This document shows, piece after piece, positions 37,610 to 47,701 of a stretch of DNA of 64,000 nucleotides. The notes beneath the pieces were generated by a model, which saw nothing but the letters and a program-made list of their open reading frames with translations, was not told where the DNA came from and searched no databases. Where the stretch lies: NCBI RefSeq assembly GCF_001559595.1, contig NZ_LNTY01000050.1, positions 248,001 through 312,000 on the forward strand. Direction: 5' to 3'. The DNA comes from Enterovibrio coralii. Lineage in GTDB: Bacteria; Pseudomonadota; Gammaproteobacteria; Enterobacterales; Vibrionaceae. Each line of letters starts with the position of its first letter. Position 1 is the first letter of the stretch. The position numbers and the translations under genes were made by a program.

Positions 37610-38125
37610 TTACTTAGCCACACCACACACGATACGTGCGCCACCACCACCTAATTTTGCTGGGTGATCAGAATGATTATCCCCACCCGCATGAATCATA
37701 ATCGCTTTTCCACTTATGTCACTTAGCTTCACACGAGGTGCTAGAACGGGTACAGCGGCCTTACCGTTACTATCAACATACAATCCAGGCAAATCTCCTA
37801 AATGGTTGTCATCTGCCCAAGGAAAACCATGCTGACCTGTGTGTTCAGGATCGAAATGACCACCAGCAGCCCCACCAAGAACCCTCTTTCCATTTTTCAA
37901 ACTACTCTCACAAGAACCGTTCGAGTGAAGATGAAAGCCATGCATTCCCGGTGGAAGCTTGTCTAAGTTTGGAGAAAAGACAGTCCCATATTTGCTTTCA
38001 CTCACTTCAACTACGCCGACTACCTGACCAGAGTTCAAGTCGACCATCTCAACCGACTTCGTCTCCGCAGACGCGTTAAACGTCAGTAGTGTTAACGCCG
38101 CGAGCAAAGGTGCTTTTTTCATCAT
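37610..38125 (-). CDS. sodC: Periplasmic Cu/Zn superoxide dismutase
   Basis: 171 residues with a signal peptide ([19 protein letters not shown]). Metal ligands in the usual places: [36 protein letters not shown] and [14 protein letters not shown], and the final [10 protein letters not shown] with the second disulfide Cys. It removes superoxide in the periplasm. I start at the ATG at 38125, five bases after AAAGGA. It is convergent with the B-like genes. Confidence 0.96.
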   Translation of the reverse strand: MMKKAPLLAALTLLTFNASAETKSVEMVDLNSGQVVGVVEVSESKYGTVFSPNLDKLPPGMHGFHLHSNGSCESSLKNGKRVLGGAAGGHFDPEHTGQHGFPWADDNHLGDLPGLYVDSNGKAAVPVLAPRVKLSDISGKAIMIHAGGDNHSDHPAKLGGGGARIVCGVAK

Positions 38126-38470
38126 TTGTATCCTTTCGTTTATCATTGTGTTTATGCATATCGTTGGATTTTATTTTCAAGTAATGCTGTCTCACTCCTT
38201 GCTTTCTATTAAAAACATTGATTATCAGGCTATTCGCAGCTCTTAAATAAAGAACCATGCTTCTCGCTATAAATTCGTCTCATAACTAAAAATATCAATA
38301 AGGTGAAATTATATTTCCCGCCCACCCCGGTGAGTTTGCTTACCAATATAAATCCTCCATCTATCTAGCATCGTTTTTGACACAGTTTGTCATGTTGATT
38401 TCGATGTAATGTGCTCAAGGAACGACAAAATAGTTCTAATTAAATACACAAGAAAAATAAGAGAAAAGTA
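38126..38470. promoter_or_regulatory. Divergent promoter region of sodC and the L25/Ctc gene
   Basis: 345 bp, AT-rich, no gene seen. It should carry promoters for both flanking genes; no operator is clear. Confidence 0.5.
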
Positions 38471-39100
38471 ATGAGTAAGCTTGTACTAAATGCTAAGAAT
38501 AGAAATGAAATTGGGACTGGTGCATGCCGCAGGCTACGCAAGATGGGACTGATTCCAGCAACACTTTATGGCGCGGATAAGGCCGCAGTCTCAATTTCGG
38601 TCCGCAATACCGAAGTAACGCATGCAGAAATTAACCATAAGCTATTCCACAACATTATCCATTTGAATATCGATGGTGCTCTTGAATCAGTTCTCGTGAA
38701 AGACGTACAACGACACCCTTTTAAACCGTTAATTCAGCACTTGGATTTTCTGCGCATCAAACGAAACGAAGCAGTGACAATCACGATGACACTAAACATC
38801 TTAGGTGAAGATGAGTTGGTGAAAAAAGGCCTTGTGGCTAACAAGGTCATTCAAGACATTGAGGTTTCTTGTTTGCCATCAGATTTGCCAGACCAAATCA
38901 GTGTAGACCTTTCAGAGCTAGGTGCTGGCGACAAAGTCCTAATGAAAGACCTGAACCTCGCGGAAGGTGTTGAAATTGTGAGTATACAGTCAAACGAAGA
39001 AGCCGCTGACTGGCCAGTTATCGTCATCGACTACCCAACTGTAGAAGAAGTTGAAACAGACAATGATGATGAAACTGAAGCTCAAGACACAGAGAACTAA
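38471..39100 (+). CDS. rplY: Ribosomal protein L25/general stress protein Ctc, long form
   Basis: 209 residues. The N-terminal L25 part (NRNEIGTGACRRLRKMGLIPATLYG) binds 5S rRNA; the C-terminal Ctc/TL5 domain (VPV-like VNGALES to GDKVLMKDLNLAEGVEI) and an acidic tail follow. From memory, enteric and Vibrio L25 is a short protein of about 90 residues, so this long form may be an extra, stress-linked copy. GAGAAAAG precedes the ATG. A terminator follows. Confidence 0.88.
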   Translation: MSKLVLNAKNRNEIGTGACRRLRKMGLIPATLYGADKAAVSISVRNTEVTHAEINHKLFHNIIHLNIDGALESVLVKDVQRHPFKPLIQHLDFLRIKRNEAVTITMTLNILGEDELVKKGLVANKVIQDIEVSCLPSDLPDQISVDLSELGAGDKVLMKDLNLAEGVEIVSIQSNEEAADWPVIVIDYPTVEEVETDNDDETEAQDTEN

Positions 39101-39115
39101 GACAGACTAATCTTC

Positions 39116-39146
39116 AAAGCCGCTATCTAATTGGCGGCTTTCTTTG
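39116..39146 (+). terminator. Intrinsic terminator after the L25/Ctc gene
   Basis: Stem AAAGCCGC/GCGGCTTT with T-rich tail TTTCTTTG, 16 bp after the stop. Confidence 0.85.
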
Positions 39147-39174
39147 TTCATTCCACGTTATTTTGTGAGGAACT

Positions 39175-39630
39175 ATGTTTAGAAGCGTAGGAGATTTCGA
39201 AAACATCGCTCAGGTGGAGTTCGCAAAAATTACGATTGTCGTACGTAACAAATACGCACCCAAATTCATGCAACTCAGAGAGTACGGTGTGCCAGATGAT
39301 ACGCTACGAGATGTTGGCGTCACGACCCGAGGCAGAATGACAGACGAAGGATGTTATTTAGAGTCAATGACGCTAGCCCGAGCTTTTTTCGAATATGTAA
39401 GAGCTCAATTAAGGAAACATCAAGAGATTGAGATCTTCGATATCAGAATTGACGTGGCAACATCCACACAACCCGGCGTAGAAAGCAAACGTCGCAAGGA
39501 TTCCGAAGAAGTTCGTATGGTGCTTAAACGCGCGTTGGACAAAATTAACAAATCAACCCAACGAGCAACTCGGCGGGCTAACACTAAACGTTCAAATTTG
39601 CCAATAATCCCACCAAACAGAGTCCTCTAG
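39175..39630 (+). CDS. Unknown 151-residue basic protein
   Basis: No family recognised and no signal peptide. The first 95 residues look folded (IAQVEFAKITIVVRNKYAPKF..., ESMTLARAFFEYVRAQLRK, IFDIRIDVATST). The last 45 are very basic (ESKRRKDSEEVRMVLKRALDK, ATRRANTKR), which suggests contact with nucleic acid. GAGGAAC precedes the ATG at 39175. It follows the L25/Ctc gene after a terminator, so it probably has its own promoter. Confidence 0.6.
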   Translation: MFRSVGDFENIAQVEFAKITIVVRNKYAPKFMQLREYGVPDDTLRDVGVTTRGRMTDEGCYLESMTLARAFFEYVRAQLRKHQEIEIFDIRIDVATSTQPGVESKRRKDSEEVRMVLKRALDKINKSTQRATRRANTKRSNLPIIPPNRVL

Positions 39631-40080
39631 ACCGAAACTTAGTGCCTGTTAGGAGCGTTTCTACAGTAAACAACAGAATCTTCTGACAGGCACCTAACCC
39701 ATCATTCTCTATTCGTGTAATCCATTTTTGCTCTACGTTTTCGAGTTCATTTAATGGAGAAACTTGTCGACGGTATTAAACGGAAAAAGCACTGTTCATA
39801 AGAGCTATTTTCAATTCACTCGTGCCATTAGTGACCGTTGGTTTGTGTTTACATTGAGGATTTTAAACAACGAGGGAAGTTATATTGCTCGGACGTGTTG
39901 AAATCGGGCTATGTAGACGATTCATGGAAAAGAATGGATAAAGAATGATGATTTAATGCAGGAACGAGATTTTAGGATCATAGAGGTTCGACATCCTGTC
40001 GACTTGAACATCCAACACGCTGTTCCCTCTAATTGTATTAATTCAAAACCACATTAAATGGTCTGATATAAGTTCGTCAG
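39631..40080. other. Intergenic region with no gene seen
   Basis: 450 bp between the convergent unknown gene and the OmpA gene. A short inverted repeat, GTCGACA-type around 40000, is visible (TTCGACATCCTGTCGA) and may belong to the ompA transcript end. Nothing else stands out. Confidence 0.45.
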
Positions 40081-41109
40081 TTATTCCGCGATAACTTCTT
40101 CAGTCACAGTGACATCACGAACCACTTCTTTCATCACCGTTTCTTCAACTTGATAATCAAACGAAGGGACTTCAACCACAGCACGGCGGTTCATTTCTCG
40201 GCCTTTTACTGTATCGTTATCAGCAACAGGGTCAGCATCGCCTTTTCCTTCAACCTTCAGGCGGCTTGATGAAACACCATCTTGCTCCAAATATTCCGCT
40301 ACAGCTTTCGCACGCTTCTCAGACAGTAGACGGTTCACAGTTTGCGGGCCTGTGTTGTCAGTAAAGCCAATCACATTTGCCTTAGCTTGTGGGTACGCTT
40401 TTAGAACTTTTACCGCTTCACGAAGGTTTGAAGAATCATTCATCATCGCCGAGTCGAAGCCAAACTGTACCGTCTTAAGCACGACTGGGTGCGTGTAAGT
40501 GACAAGCTCAGTGCCTTCAACAACATCGGTCACTTGAATCGTTTTGGTAACGTATACTGGTGCCGGTGAACCAAACTTGTACTGAACGCCTAATGTGAAA
40601 GCATTGGCATCAACAGAAGACAGCATTCGAGTTTCTATATCTTCAAAGCGCTGGTACTCACCGCGAATTTTCCAGTTATAGTTCACAGCGTACTCAGCAC
40701 CAACCGCACCGGTGAAAACATAGTCTTCTTGATTACCATCAAAGTTAACGTATGCGCCGCCTAGCTTGGTGAATACATTCATACTCTCAGTTACTGGTAG
40801 GCTAAATTTTGGTGCTAGCGAAATTGCATAGAGGTCGTCAGCGAGTTTGCCATTTTGGTAGCTATCCATTTGACCTAAGTAGTCAGCATTCAGCTCTAGT
40901 CCAAGGTACTCGTTAAACTCGTAGCCAGTAAAAATACCCCCTACTTGTCCATCACTCTCGCAGCGACTGTCAGACATACAATCTTTGTTTGTGTCATTCC
41001 AACCATACTTTGCACCTACATACACGTCAGCAGTTGCGACATTTGAAACAGCCGCCAAGAATAATGCGGATGAAATAACCGAAGCTAGTTTTGTTTTTTT
41101 GATATTCAT
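40081..41109 (-). CDS. OmpA-family outer membrane protein (closest to classic OmpA)
   Basis: 342 residues: signal peptide (ending NVATA-DVYVGAKYG), barrel with a Cys pair (CMSDSRC), C-terminal OmpA domain (ANVIGFTDNTGPQTVNRLLSEKRAKAVAEYL, ending REMNRRAVVEV), then an unusual acidic Val/Glu tail of about 20 residues that continues past the domain. AAAGGT precedes the ATG. It resembles the OmpA-like protein at 7923 in barrel and domain order. Single gene. Confidence 0.92.
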   Translation of the reverse strand: MNIKKTKLASVISSALFLAAVSNVATADVYVGAKYGWNDTNKDCMSDSRCESDGQVGGIFTGYEFNEYLGLELNADYLGQMDSYQNGKLADDLYAISLAPKFSLPVTESMNVFTKLGGAYVNFDGNQEDYVFTGAVGAEYAVNYNWKIRGEYQRFEDIETRMLSSVDANAFTLGVQYKFGSPAPVYVTKTIQVTDVVEGTELVTYTHPVVLKTVQFGFDSAMMNDSSNLREAVKVLKAYPQAKANVIGFTDNTGPQTVNRLLSEKRAKAVAEYLEQDGVSSSRLKVEGKGDADPVADNDTVKGREMNRRAVVEVPSFDYQVEETVMKEVVRDVTVTEEVIAE

Positions 41110-41412
41110 AAATAACCTTTTATGCCAATAACCAAATGACCAACTGACACCAGTTGCATTCAGCTAAAGGGATGTTTTTAACGCAAAACAAAGCTTAAAG
41201 ATTATTTATGCCAATTCAACAACTTCGCAGGTAAGAAAATACTTACAACGATAATATTGACTTAAGATTACATAATAAAGTTAGTTAATGAATCAGACTT
41301 TAAATTTGAAATTAATTTAATTAAAAACCCTTAAATTAAAATCATTAAAACAACTCGCCAACGTAGAACCTAGAAGTCAACCAGCTAAACGTCCAAAGAA
41401 AATACACTTCAT
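41110..41412 (-). promoter_or_regulatory. Upstream region of the OmpA gene at 40081
   Basis: 303 bp, very AT-rich from 41200 to 41350, expected to hold the OmpA promoter and a long leader. No gene. Confidence 0.45.
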
Positions 41413-42093
41413 TCAATTCGCAAAGTCCAGAGTCAGCAGTAAACGTCCGGCTTCATTCGATATAGCCGGAGAACGGTGTATTAACCCAGACGCTTCATTG
41501 CCTTCCCAACAAACGCCTTTTAGCAGAGCAACGTCTCCACACGACAACTGATGGATTTCGCTAGCCTCAGGCTGGGGAGCAACAGAACCTTGAGGTTTGC
41601 CTTCATTATCAAGCCCGAGCACCTTTCTGTTTGCTGCACTGTCTCGGAGCCATTCAGTAGCAATATTTTGGTAAGTCGTCACTAATCGGCACGGTACTTT
41701 GTCGACATGAAACTTAGGACACATTGGTCCATCCAAAGCGGTTATTCTTAGACCCGCACGCTCAAGCCCAAACAAACAACAGAACATGTCAACCAAGGTT
41801 GCTATATCTCCTAACAGCAACGGATATTGTTCGGGGTGAAGTTTTTCTGCCAGACTCCCCCCGACCTTCTCAGGTTCAACAATCACGGACGCTCTAAAGC
41901 TTGGTTTCGTTTCAAGAAGCCTAGTCACTTCATCACTTAAGCGTTGAGGCAAGTCCCTTTCCCACACGGCAATATTTACGTTCTGGTTATAAATATCAGC
42001 CAGAACACTGGGGTTGATTCCTGACGCCATTTCTCGATAGCAATGTGTACCGACATTCTCGACTATTGCTTTCTCTAAACACTTCGCAGTCAC
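41413..42093 (-). CDS. DUF1826 protein under a probable Zur site
   Basis: 226 residues, cytoplasmic, unknown function. It has the family pieces NVNIAVWERDLP, FCCLFGLERAGLRITALD, CPKFHVDKVPCRLVTTYQN (the HxDxxxxR-like segment suggests a metal site), ALLKGVCWEGNEASGLIHRSPA and the end RLLLTLDFAN. I start at GTG 42093, which has AGGAGG six bases upstream, not at the earlier TTG. A Zur-box-like palindrome lies 118 bp upstream. DUF1826 genes are known to accompany zinc-scarcity genes, so a role under zinc limitation is likely. Confidence 0.85.
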   Translation of the reverse strand: MTAKCLEKAIVENVGTHCYREMASGINPSVLADIYNQNVNIAVWERDLPQRLSDEVTRLLETKPSFRASVIVEPEKVGGSLAEKLHPEQYPLLLGDIATLVDMFCCLFGLERAGLRITALDGPMCPKFHVDKVPCRLVTTYQNIATEWLRDSAANRKVLGLDNEGKPQGSVAPQPEASEIHQLSCGDVALLKGVCWEGNEASGLIHRSPAISNEAGRLLLTLDFAN

Positions 42094-42210
42094 TGTCTCC
42101 CTCCTTTTCACGGTACGTTCCAACAAAGAATGAAGCGTTTAGATGCTTACAACATCACTGGCTACGATCGTTTGTTGAATTCAAGTCTTGGTTCAAACCC
42201 AACCATCTGC

Positions 42211-42229
42211 AATGTTATAACATAACATT
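42211..42229. promoter_or_regulatory. Zur-box-like operator
   Basis: AATGTTATAACATAACATT is an 8-3-8 perfect inverted repeat and differs by one base from the AATGTTATA-N-TATAACATT core of the gammaproteobacterial Zur consensus. It lies upstream of the DUF1826 gene in the interval 42094-42405, which has no gene. Repression by zinc-bound Zur is expected. Confidence 0.72.
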
Positions 42230-42345
42230 AAAGTCAAAATCGACTGGCACTTGAAAAGGCTTGATGTAGGAAGCGGCCTACGTGGCTGAGATTTGCTGAA
42301 TTGTTTATACGTGGGGGACGTACTATCAGGTAGGAAATATTATCT

Positions 42346-42367
42346 GGGTGACAGACTAGCGTCACCC
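42346..42367 (-). terminator. Hairpin after the lipoprotein gene at 42406
   Basis: Stem GGGTGAC/GTCACCC around an 8-base loop; on the minus strand it is followed by an AT-rich stretch, a weak intrinsic terminator. Confidence 0.5.
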
Positions 42368-42405
42368 TAAACCTGTATTCAAATGACGCTTCGATAGACG
42401 CGCCC

Positions 42406-43062
42406 CTACCATCTCGTATTCCAGTAGGCTTCAAGTACGGTTGCACCATCGTAAGTCTGGCATTCGTAGGTGATGTTAACGCCCGTTTCACCTATACACT
42501 TTATTTGTGTGTAGAGTATGTCTTTGCTCCAAAATGACTCTGCGAACTCTTTCTCTGTAGAGTCGCAATCTGCCTGATAAAAACTTTCTGCCTGAGAGAT
42601 GCAATAATCCAAAGCCGACGATTCATTGCCACGGGGGCCCGTTATGTCTTCCATTGCATCCAGCTCTTTGTCAATTGCGGCAATATGTTCTGCAGAAGGA
42701 AGCATATACTTCGTAATTTTTGGATTCTCTATGGTATAGCTTCGAGTTGCCCAAGCCCCTTCTTGAATCACACCCGTAAATTTTACGGGAAGATAACGGA
42801 GATAGTGGAATTCAACTTCCGTAGAGAAGTCATAGTTACCGGGAAAGTGCAGCACCATTAACTCGCTTCCCACTTTGACAGAAAGCTGGGTATGGGATGC
42901 ATCAACAATTGTCCCCTCAAGATTGACGACACGCTTACCGTGGCAAGAGAAGTTGTATTCCCGCAACTCATTTAAGCAGCGCGCCCAAAAATCCTCTTCT
43001 GTAATATCCTTTTCGCAACCAACGAGGAAGGTGGAGAGTAAAGCAACTTTTGTTATTCTCAT
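42406..43062 (-). CDS. Unknown lipoprotein
   Basis: 218 residues with a lipoprotein signal (MRITKVALLSTFLVGC). The mature part has seven further Cys, including CLNELREYNFSC near the start and CIGETGVNITYEC near the end, and no recognised domain. It may form several disulfides in the periplasm. I start at the ATG at 43062, since the upstream GTG would lengthen the signal without a ribosome site. Single gene. Confidence 0.65.
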   Translation of the reverse strand: MRITKVALLSTFLVGCEKDITEEDFWARCLNELREYNFSCHGKRVVNLEGTIVDASHTQLSVKVGSELMVLHFPGNYDFSTEVEFHYLRYLPVKFTGVIQEGAWATRSYTIENPKITKYMLPSAEHIAAIDKELDAMEDITGPRGNESSALDYCISQAESFYQADCDSTEKEFAESFWSKDILYTQIKCIGETGVNITYECQTYDGATVLEAYWNTRW

Positions 43063-43317
43063 AAAGACAGTCACTTAGATAGAAATATGCTCGCTGTAAG
43101 TGTTGTCGTTTTTTATCACATTACAAGGTGAGAGCTAACAATTTGTTGAAATTAAATTGAAAAACCATGTGAATGGCGTTGAAGCAACATCACTGTTTTC
43201 TAACTTACTGAGTTAGATAACGAAGTACTTTATGATGGGAGGGTTTAGCGAAAGCAAAGAAGTGAAATCCCAAGCCTACGTGCAGAGACTTGGGGTAAGG
43301 TCAATTATACTGATTGA

Positions 43318-43839
43318 TTACCACATCAAATCATCAGGGATCTTGAAGTCTGCGTATGGATCATCTTCATCCATTTCTTGTTCTGCGACTGTGTTATTTA
43401 GAACAATCGACTCTTCATCGCGCTGAGCAATTTTGTCAGCTACAACACCTGGAACAACGGCGTATCCGTCCATGTAGCGTGCAATCGCTAAACGACCATT
43501 AACCAGTTGGTCTTGCGTGGTTTTATCGACGTAGATTTTCTTCACTAAGGTACCATCAGTGAAGTTGTAACCGATGTCACCATCTTTACGGTCGATTTTA
43601 TTCATTTCAATCAACTGCTTCACCTGGGCAGCAATTGCTTTTTTATCCGCTTCTTCTTTCTTTTGACGGTTCAGTTCTTGGTCTTGTGCCAATTGCGCGT
43701 TACGTTTTTCTTCAACGGCTTGCTTGGCTTCTTTCGCGAGTGTGCGTGATTTTTTAGAAGATTTGCCCGCCTTTTTCATTTTCTTTTTATCGATAAGGCC
43801 AGCTTGGAGCATCTGCTCTTGTAAGGTTAGTTTTGCCAT
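43318..43839 (-). CDS. DUF2058 protein (YaiL-like)
   Basis: 173 residues. The N-terminus MAKLTLQEQMLQAGLIDKKK is the family mark, followed by a long Lys/Glu/Gln-rich helix (residues about 20-70, likely coiled coil), then a small folded end (DGDIGYNFTDGTLVKKIYVD, LVNGRLAIARYMDGYAVVP). Called nucleoprotein or polynucleotide-associated protein in databases; exact role unknown. I chose the ATG at 43839, where the family begins, over a start ten codons earlier. Confidence 0.88.
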   Translation of the reverse strand: MAKLTLQEQMLQAGLIDKKKMKKAGKSSKKSRTLAKEAKQAVEEKRNAQLAQDQELNRQKKEEADKKAIAAQVKQLIEMNKIDRKDGDIGYNFTDGTLVKKIYVDKTTQDQLVNGRLAIARYMDGYAVVPGVVADKIAQRDEESIVLNNTVAEQEMDEDDPYADFKIPDDLMW

Positions 43840-43956
43840 TTTAACTCCGTCTTGGTCGACGCTATGCATGCAAAGATTTCAGAGCCAGATAATACCATTA
43901 GACGGACAATGAAGGATAACAGTTAGGAAAATATCCAAGGCTTCCTACATAAATTA

Positions 43957-43989
43957 AAAAGCCCCGTCAGCGTTTACTGACAGGGCTTG
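43957..43989 (-). terminator. Intrinsic terminator after dcuB
   Basis: Stem AAGCCCTGTCAG/CTGACGGGGCTT (minus strand) with loop TAAACG, followed by TTTTAATTT. Confidence 0.87.
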
Positions 43990-44017
43990 TGACTTATATA
44001 CGTTGGTTACAAGGAGA

Positions 44018-45331
44018 TTACAGTACGAAGCTCGCGAACACGAAGCCAAAAATAATACTGAAGATCATGCTCAGCAGACCAGGGATCATAAAGCTGTGGT
44101 TAAAGATGTACTTACCAATCTTCGTGGTACCCGTACGGTCAAAGTCAATCGAAGCGATGATTGGACCGTAGTTAGGAATGAAGAAGTAACCGTTAACCGC
44201 AACGAAGGTCGCGATGATCACTTCTACTGGCAGACCCAGCATGATACCTACTGGTACCAGAACCGCCGTTGTTGCACCTTGGCTGTTAACCATGACAGAT
44301 AGACCGAACAGTGCGAACGCGAATGTCCATGGTGCCACTTCAACCATGCCAGATACCGCTTCTTTCACCATTGCATCGTGACCTGCGATGAAAGTGTCAC
44401 CCAACCATGCGATACCAAAGATCGCGACAATTGCGCGCATACCAGCATGGAATACAGAGCCTTGCGTGATTTCATTGCCGTCTGGCTTACAGATCAGAAT
44501 GATCAGTGCACCCATCGCCAGCATGATGATTTCAATCGTGTGTGCCATGCCCATTGGTGAGCCGTTGAAGTTTGGACGCAATGCTGGGAATGCCCCCATG
44601 ATAACAACTGCCAACGCACCAAACAGGAACAGGCCAACCGCTTTTTTCGCTTCAGGCTTAACAACGATCTCTTCAACCTGCACTTCTGCTTCCATTTCCT
44701 TACGGAAAGCAGGATCTTGCATGCGACGTTGGTACTCTGGGTCGTCTTTCAACTCTTTACCCAGCTTGTTCACAATGACACATGCCAGTGCCAAACCTAG
44801 GAACGTACCTGGGATTGTCACCATCAGCACATCTGCCAATGTAATGCCTTGAGGCTCAAGGAATGCCACCAGCGCAACAACCGCTGCAGCAATTGGGCTT
44901 GCCACGATAGCAAACTGAGAAGCAATAACTGCCATACCCAGTGGACGCTCTGGGCGAATGCCACTGCGGCGGCTAACTTCTGCAATCACTGGCAGCACTG
45001 AATACGCTACGTGACCTGTACCTGCTAGGAAGGTAAAGCAGTAAGTAACAAGCGGCGCAATAAAAGTGATATGACGAGGATTTTTACGCAGAATGTTTGA
45101 AGCAATTTTGATGAGGTAATCAAGACCACCAGATGCTTGCATCGCTGCCGCTGCTGCAACAACGGCCATGATCATCAACATTACATCGATCGGTGGACTC
45201 GTTGGTTGAAGACCAAACACAAAAGCAAGGATCGCAAGACCTACACCACCCAAAACACCCAGACCGATACCGCCAATGCGAGCACCGACGAGGATACATC
45301 CCAAAACAATCAAAAACTCAATTAAAAACAC
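44018..45331 (-). CDS. dcuB: Anaerobic C4-dicarboxylate carrier DcuB
   Basis: 437 residues with about ten to twelve membrane helices. Family stretches are [60 protein letters not shown] and the end [25 protein letters not shown] and the [11 protein letters not shown] version fit DcuB better than DcuA. It exchanges fumarate for succinate during fumarate respiration. The start is GTG at 45331 with AAGGAG six bases before it. The long gap upstream holds a 13-bp inverted repeat. In E. coli, dcuB needs FNR and DcuSR; no clear FNR box was seen here. Confidence 0.93.
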   Translation of the reverse strand: MFLIEFLIVLGCILVGARIGGIGLGVLGGVGLAILAFVFGLQPTSPPIDVMLMIMAVVAAAAAMQASGGLDYLIKIASNILRKNPRHITFIAPLVTYCFTFLAGTGHVAYSVLPVIAEVSRRSGIRPERPLGMAVIASQFAIVASPIAAAVVALVAFLEPQGITLADVLMVTIPGTFLGLALACVIVNKLGKELKDDPEYQRRMQDPAFRKEMEAEVQVEEIVVKPEAKKAVGLFLFGALAVVIMGAFPALRPNFNGSPMGMAHTIEIIMLAMGALIILICKPDGNEITQGSVFHAGMRAIVAIFGIAWLGDTFIAGHDAMVKEAVSGMVEVAPWTFAFALFGLSVMVNSQGATTAVLVPVGIMLGLPVEVIIATFVAVNGYFFIPNYGPIIASIDFDRTGTTKIGKYIFNHSFMIPGLLSMIFSIIFGFVFASFVL

Positions 45332-45487
45332 ATCAAACTCCTTGATGACATCGTTTAAACTAAAACCGCAACGATGGTAAGGTTTTTAATGAGTTTAAAA
45401 TCAGTTACTTCTCACAGTTAGATGCGTAGAGATGTAATGTTCGGATCACTTTTTCGATCGACAACAAACTTTTTAATGGCATGATTC

Positions 45488-45539
45488 ACGCATTGATAAT
45501 CGTTCAATTTTTCAAACAAGTTAATTATTATCAATGCGT
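45488..45539. repeat. 13-bp perfect inverted repeat upstream of dcuB
   Basis: ACGCATTGATAAT (45488-45500) and ATTATCAATGCGT (45527-45539) are exact reverse complements across a 26-bp AT-rich spacer. A separate 12-bp palindrome, CGTTACGTAACG, abuts it at 45537-45548. They lie between the recQ end and the dcuB start, so they may be paired operator half-sites for dcuB or part of the recQ transcript end. Confidence 0.55.
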
Positions 45540-45548
45540 TACGTAACG

Positions 45549-47503
45549 TTAAAGCAAAGAGGTTTTCTCGTATAATTTCTTTACATCTTCAAACGGATAT
45601 TGGGCAAGCTTACCGAACCCTTCCATTTTGGATGCTTTTACCTTCGTCATCAGTGGTGTGCTGATACCACACAGAAAACGCGTTACCGTTTCCGCAGTAA
45701 GTTCCACATTAAGTGCTTTAACCGCGTGAGTAAAAGACTGGCTCCATTGCCCGACTTGACTCACTGACACATCAGGCAGATCTGACGTTGTCGGTAACTG
45801 CGCAATCTGGCCTCGGCATACCGAACAATGCCCACACTGGCTGGCGCATTTGTATCCGCGAAATACTGAGCAAGACGGTGACTCAAGCACGTTTGTGTCT
45901 CGAAGAGATCGAGCATGGCGTGAACACGGCGTATTTCCGTTTCTTCTTTGGATGAGAACAGGTGGTGAATTCGCTCACTTAACGTAACAGCATTCTCGCC
46001 AAGGCACGCATTGCGGTTGGATACACGATAAACATCCGTCATTTGTTTGCTTTCTAGCTCTATCCACCCTTTCTCTGCAAAGTAATCCAATGCAGCAACC
46101 GCGCGTTTACGATCAGCATGATGCACGTGCCAAAGGGCATCAAAATCGACGGAATGCCAGACACGCGATTTCGGTGATGCTGCAAACAGTGCTTCGACAA
46201 AGTGACGTCTTTCCCCTTCAAACTGGTTTGCAATCTGTTCCGGCGACATGGTGGTTTTAAATCGGTAGTCAGCAAAATAGGTATATTGCGGCTCGATAAC
46301 GCCTTCCATTTCGAGATATACCAACAAGGTTTTAAGCGGCAGTTGTCGTATGTTGCTGTCCGAAGACAAACGGGTTGTCATCACTTCCCATTGATTATTG
46401 GTTGGTGCTCCACCAATATCCTCAATCACGTGGCGAATTGCACTTTTATCTGGCGTATCGCCATACACAAAGTTCTCTAAGACACTGACTCCTTCTCGGT
46501 TTGCCAGCACCGTACAGATTGAGTTCAGACCATCGCGCCCTGCTCGCCCAATTTCTTGGCTGTAGTTTTCAATCGACTTTGGCATGTCGTAATGCACAAC
46601 CGCCCGAATGTTTGACTTGTCTACGCCCATACCAAAGGCAATCGTCGCGACAATACAGTTCACTTCACCACTCATAAACTGATGTTGAATCCGCTGACGA
46701 TCTTCACTCGCCATACCAGCATGGTAAGCACTCGCCGGATAGCCATTGCGGGATAAAAACGCTGCTACGGTTTCCGCCGTATTTTGCAGTGTCACATAAA
46801 CGATGGTTGGCTGATGTAAGCCTTGGTTGAGCACATCCAGCAACGTGCTGCTCTTTTCAGCCTCAGCACAAGGGATAACATTCAAATCCAAATTACTTCG
46901 ATAGAAGCCTGTGACCACAATGTTTTGCTTCTCAATGCCAAACTTGGCACCCATGTCGTCGATAACTTTCGGTGTCGCCGTGGCCGTCAAAAGCAACACT
47001 TGTGGGATGTTCAACTGCTGACGATAACTCGGTAGTTTTAAGTAATCAGGTCGGAAGTTATGGCCCCATTCAGAAATACAGTGCGCTTCATCAACGACTA
47101 ACAGTGAAATCTGTACTGAGCCAATAAACTGCCGAAAGCGTTCGTTTTTTAAACGTTCCACTGAGATCATCAAGATCTTGATTTCACCTGCCCTTACGGC
47201 TTGCATGATGGCTTTTGATTCATCAAAGGTTTGAGATGAATCTATCGAGGCTGCTGTGATGCCTTTGCTTTTTAGAAAGTCCAACTGGTCCTTCATCAGT
47301 GCCAGCAAAGGAGAAATCACGAGCGTCAAATGTGGAAGGTGTAGCGCAGGGAGTTGATAACAGAGTGATTTCCCTGATCCCGTTGGAAATATTGCGGCAG
47401 ATGAGTTGCCCGCTAAGACAGACTCAACAACACGCTGTTGTCCTCCTCTCAAACTTTCAAAGCCAAACACAGTATTCAAAGCATTGAGATAGTTTGCAGA
47501 CAT
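45549..47503 (-). CDS. recQ: RecQ-family ATP-dependent DNA helicase, reading frame broken once
   Basis: About 650 residues after repair. Helicase motifs: I FPTGSGKS, II VVDEAHCISEWGHNFRPDY, III LLLTATATP, V VATIAFGMGVDKSNIRAVVHYD, VI QEIGRAGRDG. The zinc domain is split by one missing base near 45850: TCLSHRLAQYFADTNAP before, then QCGHCSVCRGQ after. A short C-terminal domain follows. Start at ATG 47503 with GGAAAT upstream. It unwinds DNA 3' to 5' in recombination and repair. The domain ends and length differ from E. coli RecQ, so it may be a second RecQ of the genome. Confidence 0.85.
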
Positions 47504-47701
47504 GCTGATTTCCAAGCTGGGGAGAAAGAGTCCAATAATACAGGAGATTTACGTTTGGTTTAAGGTAAGTTCCCTCCCCCTTTTACTGATAATTCACTCT
47601 TATTGAAGAGAAATTCATCAATAGCGCACTGAGCAGATAATTAGACAACGAGGCCTTTTATCCTAAGCTTAACTGTAATACCAATAATACAGTTGGCCCA
47701 T

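Noticed and set aside
45491-45536. Possible FNR box before dcuB (TTGAT start followed by a TTCAA)
   Set aside because: The spacing to the second half does not fit TTGAT-N4-ATCAA; the sequence is better described as a long inverted repeat.
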